DNA from: Geodermatophilaceae bacterium
GTDB taxonomy: Bacteria > Actinomycetota > Actinomycetes > Mycobacteriales > Geodermatophilaceae
DNA length: 5,237 bases
Assembly (NCBI GenBank): GCA_013814015.1
Contig: JACCQS010000477.1
Span: 1 to 5,237, forward strand
Direction of reading: 5' to 3'
Under the pieces are notes generated by a model. It was not told the origin of the DNA. It did no database searches and saw nothing but the letters and a program-made list of their open reading frames with translations. A program made the position numbers and the translations under genes. Positions 1 to 5,237 of the stretch are shown here, piece by piece. Each line of letters opens with the position of its first letter. Position 1 is the stretch's first letter.

Positions 1-636
1 GCCGTGTTCGATTTCGCGGTGGTGGTGGCCAGCAGAACAGGCCGCCGTTTGTCTGGTCGGTGCGGCCGCCTGGTGCCCAGGGGATCAGGTGATGAACCTG
101 GGTCCATGACATTGCTCGGCTCCGCGCGCGCTGCGCTCCTTGCTCGTTGCTCGCTGCGATGCTCGCTTGCTGTCGCCTTCGGTGAGCCGCGCCGCCCTGC
201 ACTGCTCACCTTCGGCCCGTAAGGCGGGATCAATCCCGGGGGACAGGTCTTTGACGGAGTCGACGATCACCTCGGCCTGGGAGAACTGCACATCCCCGTC
301 GGTCATCGCAGTCGCGGTGGCCGGGAGCTGTTCGCGGAGGGCGCGGGCGGTCTTGACCAGCCGGGACGCCTCCGCGCAGCTGAGCCGGTGCGAGCCGCGC
401 AGCCAGGCGACCAGCGAGGAGGCGCCGCGGCTGCGGGCCAGACCCCGGGCGTCGGCCTCCCCCAGCCGGGCAAGCAGCACCGCATCCGCCTGGGCCTTGA
501 GGGCGATCGCGTCGGCGACCTCCGCGGCGAGTTGCCGGTCGGTCAACGACCACAACTCGGTCTCCGCAGCAGCCCGGATTGCCTCCCGCGCGCCCGCCAG
601 CCCGGACAGTCCGGGTGGGCTCAGCAACGTGGTCAC
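1..636 (-). pseudogene. Broken DUF222 / HNH endonuclease (13E12 repeat family) gene
   Basis: The intact reading frame starts at a GTG (634-636), with an in-frame TAG 12 bases upstream, so no longer start exists; the ribosome site is weak. Codons 1-145 read like the N-terminal half of DUF222 proteins: helical and Ala/Arg-rich, with stretches such as SLTDRQLAAEVADAI and DGDVQFSQAEVIVDSVKDL. After residue 145 the homology stops, about 38 unrelated residues follow, and the frame ends at 85-87. The family's C-terminal HNH domain is visible in another frame at bases 1-106: WTQVHHLIPWAPGG, then a conserved-looking NGGLFC. The expected GHHHREIEHG appears only after dropping one base near 31. The gene therefore lost the middle of the domain and has at least two frame breaks. 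Full family members are usually near 400-500 aa. They are multicopy in actinobacteria, of uncertain function, often suspected to be homing-like or mobile. The remainder lies beyond the left edge. Confidence 0.85.
110..207. repeat. GCTCG-rich short repeat inserted in the DUF222/HNH pseudogene
   Basis: Bases 118-199 match neither half of the surrounding DUF222/HNH gene. They contain imperfect reiterations of TGCTCG (TTGCTCG, TTGCTCGC, ATGCTCGC, TTGCTG) and read on the minus strand as a SKRASQRATSKERSARG-like peptide. The segment is bounded by the near-identical direct 8-mers CATTGCTC (110-117) and CACTGCTC (200-207). From memory, similar GCGAGCAACGAGCAAGGAGC-type strings are scattered through many actinomycete genomes, often in intergenic DNA or gene tails; I cannot verify this here. 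It occupies the place of the missing middle of the host gene, so it may be a short interspersed element, or the scar of repeat-mediated deletion. Confidence 0.55.
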
Positions 637-879
637 ACAGCAAACCTACGGCCAGGGTCTGACATTTCTTGGCCCCAAACAGACTGCGGCAGAACAAGTT
701 ACAAGAATTTAAACCTCCGAATTGGACGCGAAATCGAAGGTCAGAGGCGCCCTACCTCGCCGATGAACAAGCGCCGGCCGACAACGCGGGCCAGCCCGGA
801 CGTACCCCTCGTTGCTGCGTTCTTCGCGCTGAGAGCCAGCCACGTCCCAAGCGCGCCGCAGAGAACCAGAACCAGCCGG
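637..879. other. Gene-free spacer between the hydrolase and the DUF222 pseudogene
   Basis: No open frame here shows protein-like composition or a start with a ribosome site. Around 690-720 there is an AT-richer patch. On the minus strand it contains TAAATT (706-711), a possible -10 for the pseudogene, but no convincing -35 lies 16-18 bases upstream of it. I see no strong hairpin followed by a T run behind the hydrolase stop at 880. The GC-rich inverted GCGCGCC/GGCGCGC pair near 850-900 has a loop of about 30 bases and no T tract. Confidence 0.5.
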
Positions 880-1611
880 TCACCAGCCGCGGGCGCGCCA
901 CTCGGCCAGGTGCGGCCGCTCGGTTCCGAGGGTGGTGTCCGAGCCATGTCCCGGATAGACCCAGGTGTCATCCGGCAACTCCGCGAACACCCGCTTCTCG
1001 AGGTCATCCATCAATGAGCTGAAGTCTGCGGTGTTGCCGAACGTGTTCCCCGGTCCGCCGGGGAACAGGCTGTCACCGGTGAACAGGTGAGCGGCCGGGC
1101 GGAGCTGGCCCGAGTGCTGGTTGGGGTGAGGATGGTGCCCATTACCGTGCCAGAGCAGGGCGATGCTGCCTGGGGTGTGGCCACGGAGATGAATCACACC
1201 GAGTTCGACCTGCCCCACGGACACCGTGTCGCCGTGCTCGACCGGATCACTCACCGGTACCGGGAGTTCGGCGCCGTCCAGTGGATGCGCCGACGTGGCG
1301 GCGCCGGTCTTCTCGACGACATCGGCCAACGCCTGCCAGTGGTCACGATGCCGGTGGGTGGTCACTATTCGCCGAAGCGAGATGCCGTTGGTCAGTTCCA
1401 GGATTCGGTCGGCTTCGTTCGCCGCATCGATGAGCAGGCCGTCACCGGTGGCGGTGCACTCCAGGAGGTAGGCGTTGTTGTCCATCGGGCCGACCGAGAG
1501 CTTGCTGATCCGCAGCCCGGACAGCTCCCGGACGTCGGGGGGTCCGCCGACACTGACAGTGCCGGTATAGGGACGCTCAGGGCTCGCCATCGAGTCCGAA
1601 TCCTCAGGCAT
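880..1611 (-). CDS. MBL-fold metallo-hydrolase, glyoxalase II-like (Rv1637c type)
   Basis: This is a 243-aa cytoplasmic metallo-beta-lactamase-fold hydrolase. All metal ligands of the glyoxalase II branch are present: THRHRDH (His86, His88, Asp90, His91), His145 in LRGHTPGS, Asp180 in FTGDSLFPGG, and His222 in YPGHG. The VGPMDNNAYLL segment (41-50) is the usual first strand region. Members hydrolyse thioesters or related esters; the actual substrate here is unknown. The ATG at 1609-1611 overlaps the upstream ligase stop by 8 bases, suggesting translational coupling. An alternative ATG at 1588-1590 (residue 8) has GAGGA 10 bases upstream and is almost as plausible. An unusual His-rich loop (WHGNGHHPHPNQHSGQL, 154-170) sits between the His145 and Asp180 motifs. 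From memory, M. tuberculosis Rv1637c, next to uvrA, is the closest familiar relative. The family is certain, the substrate is not. Confidence 0.95.
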   Translation of the reverse strand: MPEDSDSMASPERPYTGTVSVGGPPDVRELSGLRISKLSVGPMDNNAYLLECTATGDGLLIDAANEADRILELTNGISLRRIVTTHRHRDHWQALADVVEKTGAATSAHPLDGAELPVPVSDPVEHGDTVSVGQVELGVIHLRGHTPGSIALLWHGNGHHPHPNQHSGQLRPAAHLFTGDSLFPGGPGNTFGNTADFSSLMDDLEKRVFAELPDDTWVYPGHGSDTTLGTERPHLAEWRARGW

Positions 1612-3439
1612 ACATCTTGTCGAGCTGCGAGCGATGGTTGTCTTCGACCACTTTGCGCTTCACCTTCAACGATGGAGTCATCTCGCCGGACTCCACGGTC
1701 AGGTCATGGTCCAGGATGACGAACTTCTTGACCGTCTCCCAGCGGTTGAGTTTCGAGTTCAGCTCGGTGACGTAGCCGTCGATCATGCTCCGCGCCTGCT
1801 CCGAAGCGGCGATCTCCTCGTACGAGGCGTTGCCCAGGCCGCTCTGTGACGAGGCCCAGCCGGTGATCGCCTCGGGATCGAGGGTCACCAGCGCGACGAC
1901 GAAGTTTCGCTGGTTGCCGTGGATCAGCACCTGCCCGACGTACGGGCAGAGCGCCTTGAACTGGGATTCGATCTGGGACGGGGCAATGTATTTCCCGCCG
2001 GAGGTCTTGAACAGGTCCTTCTTGCGGTCGGTGATCTTCGTGAAACCGTCAGAGTCCATCTCGGCGATGTCCCCGGTGTGCAACCAGCCGTCCGAGTCCA
2101 GCATCTCCCGCGTCGCCTCGTCCAGCCTGTGATATCCCTCCATCACACCGGGCCCCTTGACCAGGAGCTCTCCGTCCTTGGCGATCCGGAACTCGGTGCC
2201 CTCGAACGGGATTCCGATCGTCCCGAACTTGTTGCGCGTCGGCCGGTTGACCGACGACCCGGCCGCGGTCTCGGTCAACCCGTAGCCCTCGAGGATCAGG
2301 ATGCCGGCGGCATCGAACCAGCGGGCGATCTCGCCGTTCAGTGCCGCCGCGCCGGAGATGAAGAAGCGGACCCGGCCGCCGAATCGTTCCTGGATCTTGG
2401 AGAAGACGAGCTTGTTCGCCAGGCCGTACTGGAGCTTGAGCAGCGGCGGGATCGAACGACTCGCGGCCTCGCGAGCCTTGACGTCCAGACCGACCCTGAA
2501 GGCCCAGTCGAAGATCTTCTTCTTCGCACCGCCCTCGTCCGCGGTCATCATCGTGATCCGGTTGTAGGCCTTTTCGAAGATTCGCGGGGCAGCGCCCATG
2601 AACGTTGGTTTGACGATGGCCAGGTTCTCGATGATCTTGTCGATCCGGCCGTCCACGGCGGTCTCGAAGCCGACCGCCAGTTGCGTGCTGAGCAGCACCT
2701 TGCCGAACGAGTGCGCCAGCGGCAGCCAGAGATACTGCAGGTCGTCGATCGAGAGCAGTCCCGGCTCGGAGGCCACGGCGGCGCCTTCGTAGGTCCAACT
2801 GGAGTGCCGCAGGCGTACCCCCTTGGGCTGGCCCGTCGTACCGGAGGTGTAGATCAGGGTGGCCAACGACTCCGGCTCGATCGCGGCGATCCGATCGTCG
2901 ATCACCGACGGCGAGGACGACAGCAGCTCTCGACCGCGCGCGGCCACGTCATCGAGGGACAGCACCCAGTCTCCGTCGCCGGTTCCCTCGAAGGCCACGA
3001 CGGCGCTGACCGTGGGGATCTCGGAGCGCACCTCGACCAGCTTGGCGACCTGCGTGTCGTCCTCGGCGAAGACGATTCGGGATTCCGAGTCGGCGAGGAC
3101 GAATGCCACGTCCGAGGACCGCGTACTGGGATACACGGTGGTGGTAGCCGCACCCGCGCACATGATGGCCAGGTCGGCGACGATCCACTCGTACCGCGTC
3201 CCGGAGGCGATGGCGACGCGTTGCCCCGCCTCCACCCCCAGAGCGACCAGCCCGGCAGCAACCTCGCGGACGCGGTCACCGGTCTGCGTCCAGGTCACCG
3301 ATGTCCAACCGTCCCCGTCCGGGTAGCGGTACGCCGGACGAGCTGGCGTCTGCTCCACCCGGTCGAGGAATTGCCGGGCCACATTGGGCGCGCGGTTCTC
3401 GATCGTGGCTGCTGGCTTGGCGTCCACCGTGTTTGTCAT
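1604..3439 (-). CDS. Long-chain fatty-acid-CoA ligase (FadD15-like)
   Basis: This 611-aa AMP-forming acyl-CoA synthetase activates a fatty acid to acyl-AMP and transfers it to CoA. Motifs in order: YTSGTTGQPKG P-loop (197-207); LWLPLAHSFGK (237-247), typical of long-chain ligases; the PRIFEK region (285-290); FFISGAAAL (359-367); EGYGLTE (384-390); WLHTGD (452-457); DRKKDLFKTSGGKYIAP hinge (471-487); and C-terminal TPSLKVKR (588-595) carrying the adenylation lysine, probably Lys592. Length matches FadD15-type enzymes of about 600 aa. I see no signal peptide or membrane span. The ATG at 3437-3439 is chosen because a purine-rich AAGAGGAGA lies directly upstream, slightly close, and homology begins soon after. 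A TTG at 3515-3517 would add 26 residues that do not look conserved. It is the first gene of an operon with the hydrolase. The fatty-acid class is inferred; specific chain length cannot be read. Confidence 0.95.
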   Translation of the reverse strand: MTNTVDAKPAATIENRAPNVARQFLDRVEQTPARPAYRYPDGDGWTSVTWTQTGDRVREVAAGLVALGVEAGQRVAIASGTRYEWIVADLAIMCAGAATTTVYPSTRSSDVAFVLADSESRIVFAEDDTQVAKLVEVRSEIPTVSAVVAFEGTGDGDWVLSLDDVAARGRELLSSSPSVIDDRIAAIEPESLATLIYTSGTTGQPKGVRLRHSSWTYEGAAVASEPGLLSIDDLQYLWLPLAHSFGKVLLSTQLAVGFETAVDGRIDKIIENLAIVKPTFMGAAPRIFEKAYNRITMMTADEGGAKKKIFDWAFRVGLDVKAREAASRSIPPLLKLQYGLANKLVFSKIQERFGGRVRFFISGAAALNGEIARWFDAAGILILEGYGLTETAAGSSVNRPTRNKFGTIGIPFEGTEFRIAKDGELLVKGPGVMEGYHRLDEATREMLDSDGWLHTGDIAEMDSDGFTKITDRKKDLFKTSGGKYIAPSQIESQFKALCPYVGQVLIHGNQRNFVVALVTLDPEAITGWASSQSGLGNASYEEIAASEQARSMIDGYVTELNSKLNRWETVKKFVILDHDLTVESGEMTPSLKVKRKVVEDNHRSQLDKMYA

Positions 3440-3476
3440 GTCTCCTCTTGAGTCGTACTCGAGTCTGCCCACTCGG

Positions 3477-3505
3477 TGACCCGGGTGAGGTTCCTCACCT
3501 GTCAA
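3477..3505 (-). promoter_or_regulatory. Possible ligase-hydrolase operon promoter
   Basis: On the minus strand a perfect TTGACA (3500-3505) lies directly before the GTGA-N6-TCAC palindrome. At a 17-base spacing the -10 position would be GGGTCA (3477-3482), which is a poor match. The palindrome would fill the spacer between the two hexamers, so a bound regulator would touch polymerase directly. The -35 is good and the -10 weak, so this is a tentative call. Confidence 0.3.
3484..3499. promoter_or_regulatory. GTGA-N6-TCAC palindrome, candidate CRP/GlxR-type operator
   Basis: GGTGAGGTTCCTCACC has perfect 7-base arms around TT. Its core GTGA-N6-TCAC equals the core of the CRP/GlxR consensus (TGTGA-N6-TCACA), though the outer T and A are replaced by G and C. 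Its centre is about 52 bases upstream of the ligase ATG and about 105 bases upstream of the amidase GTG, in the divergent spacer. A TetR-type or other dimeric regulator could equally use such a site. Confidence 0.5.
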
Positions 3506-3582
3506 CGAGTACGCCAAACGGTAGATCAGTCACCCAGGCAGTGGTAGTTGTCAGGGACAGTCCACGTGTCAGACCCCTTCGC

Positions 3583-3588
3583 TACGGT
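3583..3588 (+). promoter_or_regulatory. Candidate -10 element for a leaderless amidase transcript
   Basis: TACGGT fits the actinobacterial TANNNT -10 pattern and ends 8 bases before the amidase GTG. There is no Shine-Dalgarno sequence before that GTG, so transcription could begin at or next to the start codon. No good -35 is seen, which is common for such promoters in actinomycetes. Confidence 0.35.
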
Positions 3589-3596
3589 TTCCATCC

Positions 3597-4976
3597 GTGG
3601 GTGTCTTCGGCTCGACCGCGAGCGAAATTTCCGAGGCAGTGCGCTCGGGTCGGTCGTCGGCCGAGGCCGTTGTCCGCGAGCACCTGGACGTCATCCGCAC
3701 CGAGGACAGTCGCTGGAACGCCTTCCGGGTGATCCGTGCCGATGCTGCGTTGACCGAGGCGCGTGCCCTGGATGCCACGGTGGGCTTGCGGGATCTGCCG
3801 CTGGCCGGCGTCCCCATTGCGATCAAGGACAACGTCGCGGTCAGCGGTGAGGTCACTACCTACGGATCGGCGGCCGTCGCATCCTGGACCGCGGCGAGTT
3901 CGGATCATCCCATCGTGGCCCGGTTGCGAGCGGCGGGCGCCATCGTCGTCGGCATCACCCGCGTACCGGAGTTGTGCCTGTTCGCCTGCCACGACGCTCC
4001 GGACGCGGTGACCCGCAACCCTTGGGATCCGACCCGCACCCCCGGCGGCTCCTCGGGAGGCAGCGCAGCGGCGGTCGCGGCCGGAATGGTGCCCATCGCG
4101 CACGGTGCCGACGGATTGGGCTCCCTGCGGATACCTGCGGCCTGCTGCGGTCTGGTCACGCTGAAACCCGGGCTGGGAACGGTGCCTGCCGGGCTGGGGG
4201 TGGGGGACTGGTACGGGATGGCCGAGAACGGCATCCTGGCCACCACGGTGCAGGACCTGACCGTCGGTCACGCGGTGCTGGCTGGAATACCCGTCCCCGA
4301 CCCGTCGAAAGGCGCGAGCGAGGCATTGCGGATCGGCACCTCGGTGCGCAGTCCGCTCGCCGGAATCTGGGCCGACGCCGACTGCCGTTCCGGGGTCGAC
4401 CGGGCCGCGGCAGCACTTGCCGTGCTCGGTCACCGGGTTTCGCCCGTACGGGTGCCGTACCCGACCTCTGCGGCCGTGACCGTGGTTGTTCGCTGGTACG
4501 CCGTGGCAGCGGCGGACGCTGCAGCCATCGGAGCCGACCCGTCGCGGCTACAACCGAGAACTCGTCGGCACGTCCAACTCGGCCGGCTGGCCACCCGCCT
4601 GGGTCTGGTGAGGCCCGGTCCGGTCAAAGCCTTCGAGCATCGACTGCGGGGACTGTTCCAAGACGTGGATGTCCTGATCACTCCGGTCCTCACGGGAGCG
4701 CCGCTTCCCGCCGCGGACTGGCACCGGCGCGGATGGCTGGCCAACGTCACGGCTGCCTCGCGGTTCGCGCCCTATCCGGCCGTCTGGAACCTTGCGGGAT
4801 ATCCGGCGATGAGCGTTCCGGTGGGAACACGATCGGACGGTCTGCCGTTGGCAGTGCAGATGGTCGGGGCGCCTGGAAGCGAGGCCCGACTGCTCGCGGT
4901 CGCTGCGGCCCTGGAAGGGGAGATGCCTTGGCAGCGACACGCCGCGACTCAGCCGCTGCAGCGCAGTTCGGGTTAG
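3597..4976 (+). CDS. Amidase-signature family amidase
   Basis: This 459-aa cytoplasmic amidase of the amidase-signature family hydrolyses a C-N amide bond. The triad is complete: Lys77 in GVPIAIKDN, cis-Ser152 in TPGGSSGGSAAAVAAG, and nucleophile Ser176 in GADGLGSLRIPA. The spacings (75 and 24 residues) equal those of fatty acid amide hydrolase (Lys142, Ser217, Ser241). RNPWDPTRTPGGSSGG and CGLVTLKP are classic family blocks. The tail AVWNLAGYPAMSVPVG...GLPLAVQMVG (396-424) is the conserved C-terminal core. The usual GGGS before the nucleophile is GLGS here, a tolerated variant. The GTG start has no Shine-Dalgarno site, consistent with leaderless translation, and homology begins within the first residues (SEISEAVRSGRSSAEAV). 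It has no gatB/gatC neighbours and so is unlikely to be GatA. It is divergent from the ligase and followed without a gap by the uvrA SOS box. The substrate cannot be deduced. Confidence 0.94.
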   Translation: MGVFGSTASEISEAVRSGRSSAEAVVREHLDVIRTEDSRWNAFRVIRADAALTEARALDATVGLRDLPLAGVPIAIKDNVAVSGEVTTYGSAAVASWTAASSDHPIVARLRAAGAIVVGITRVPELCLFACHDAPDAVTRNPWDPTRTPGGSSGGSAAAVAAGMVPIAHGADGLGSLRIPAACCGLVTLKPGLGTVPAGLGVGDWYGMAENGILATTVQDLTVGHAVLAGIPVPDPSKGASEALRIGTSVRSPLAGIWADADCRSGVDRAAAALAVLGHRVSPVRVPYPTSAAVTVVVRWYAVAAADAAAIGADPSRLQPRTRRHVQLGRLATRLGLVRPGPVKAFEHRLRGLFQDVDVLITPVLTGAPLPAADWHRRGWLANVTAASRFAPYPAVWNLAGYPAMSVPVGTRSDGLPLAVQMVGAPGSEARLLAVAAALEGEMPWQRHAATQPLQRSSG

Positions 4977-4992
4977 TCGAACAGGCGTTCGA
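4977..4992. promoter_or_regulatory. SOS box (LexA operator) of uvrA
   Basis: TCGAACAGGCGTTCGA is a perfect inverted repeat, TCGAAC-N4-GTTCGA. It matches the mycobacterial SOS box exactly and fits the Gram-positive pattern CGAACRNRYGTTYG at every position. It begins at the base after the amidase stop codon and lies directly upstream of a possible uvrA -10, so LexA binding should block initiation and DNA damage should release it. Confidence 0.92.
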
Positions 4993-4998
4993 TATGCT
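4993..4998 (+). promoter_or_regulatory. Candidate uvrA -10 element
   Basis: TATGCT directly follows the SOS box and fits TANNNT. The -35 at normal spacing would fall in the last codons of the amidase and is poor. A start near 5005 would give a leader of roughly 88 bases. Confidence 0.45.
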
Positions 4999-5055
4999 CG
5001 CGGCGGCTGGGCGACGCGACGGGTCGTCGGCGCAACGCAACCAGCAGTCGAGGAA

Positions 5056-5069
5056 CGTGACCAGTCACG
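5056..5069. repeat. Short inverted repeat in the uvrA leader
   Basis: CGTGAC and GTCACG are perfect 6-base arms separated by CA. The repeat lies 23 bases upstream of the uvrA ATG, just before the ribosome site. It could be a small hairpin or a protein site; with a 2-base loop, an RNA hairpin would have to open the inner pair. No T run follows, so it is not a terminator. Confidence 0.4.
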
Positions 5070-5092
5070 AGACCGGGAGGAGAAGGGCTCAC

Positions 5093-5237
5093 ATGGACAG
5101 GCTGGTCGTGCGCGGCGCCCGGGAGCACAACCTCAAGGACGTACATCTGGACCTGCCCCGCGAGGCGATGATCGTGTTCACCGGGCTGTCGGGGTCCGGC
5201 AAGTCCAGCCTGGCCTTCGACACGATCTTCGCCGAAG
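5093..5237 (+). CDS. uvrA: UvrA, excinuclease ABC subunit A (N-terminal fragment)
   Basis: The first 48 codons of UvrA, the damage-recognition ATPase of nucleotide excision repair, run off the right edge. The N-terminus VRGAREHNLKDVHLDLPRE and Walker A GLSGSGKSS (31-39), followed by LAFDTIFAE, are nearly diagnostic and align from residue 1 with E. coli UvrA. The ATG is supported by a purine-rich GGGAGGAGAAGGG (5075-5087) and by homology. An in-frame ATG at 4994 would add 33 residues (MLAAAGRRDG...), but it has no ribosome site and overlaps the predicted -10, so I reject it. Expression should be SOS-induced through the box at 4977-4992; read-through from the amidase is also possible because no terminator separates them. 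Confidence 0.98.
   Translation, partial: MDRLVVRGAREHNLKDVHLDLPREAMIVFTGLSGSGKSSLAFDTIFAE

Noticed and set aside
741..1007. Minus-strand 88-codon frame with a hydrophobic stretch, overlapping the hydrolase 3-prime end
   Set aside because: It lies mostly in another frame of the well-supported hydrolase gene, and its hydrophobic part has no start with a ribosome site.
140..1022. Overlapping plus-strand frames across the pseudogene and spacer
   Set aside because: They are complements of DUF222 and hydrolase coding sequence and have no recognisable domain or ribosome site.
1919..3451. Plus-strand frame of 510 codons opposite the ligase
   Set aside because: It is an antisense shadow produced by high-GC codon use; its Gly/Arg/Asp-rich composition shows no family motif, whereas the minus strand has all ligase motifs.
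3457..3464. ACTCGAGT palindrome in the ligase leader
   Set aside because: An 8-base palindrome is expected by chance at this frequency and has no matching partner site nearby.
3479..3486. ACCCGGGT palindrome next to the GTGA-N6-TCAC site
   Set aside because: It is short and GC-rich and overlaps the better-supported palindrome; no separate role can be argued.
3582..4433. Minus-strand frame of 283 codons opposite the amidase
   Set aside because: It is an antisense shadow with Arg/Gly-rich low-information sequence; the plus strand carries the complete amidase triad.

Overview
The window is high-GC DNA that looks like an actinomycete, probably near the mycobacteria/Nakamurella side of the phylum. 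The support is a 13E12/DUF222-HNH type gene, a FadD15-like long-chain acyl-CoA ligase, an MBL-fold hydrolase of the Rv1637c type near uvrA, and a LexA box of the CGAAC-N4-GTTCG class. Genus cannot be fixed from the sequence alone.

Layout. Bases 1-636 (minus) hold a decayed DUF222/HNH gene. Its N-terminal half is intact, its middle is replaced by a short GCTCG-rich repeat, and its HNH tail is out of frame and frameshifted again near base 31. Bases 637-879 hold no gene I can support. Bases 880-3439 (minus) are a two-gene operon: a 611-aa long-chain fatty-acid-CoA ligase, then an MBL-fold hydrolase whose start overlaps the ligase stop by 8 bases. Bases 3440-3596 are a divergent promoter region containing a near-perfect GTGA-N6-TCAC palindrome. 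Bases 3597-4976 (plus) encode an amidase-signature enzyme with a complete Ser-Ser-Lys triad. Immediately after its stop is a perfect 16-bp SOS box (4977-4992), followed by a leader and the first 48 codons of uvrA, which leaves the window at the right edge.

How the genes relate. The ligase makes acyl-CoA thioesters, and the coupled hydrolase belongs to the glyoxalase II branch, which typically cleaves thioesters. A shared acyl-thioester role is possible but inferred. The amidase has no obvious link to either neighbour. uvrA starts nucleotide excision repair and is under its own predicted LexA control. I see no CRISPR array, tRNA, rRNA or complete mobile element. The region reads as mostly ordinary chromosomal housekeeping and lipid metabolism; the most interesting points are the regulatory sites and the repeat-interrupted pseudogene.
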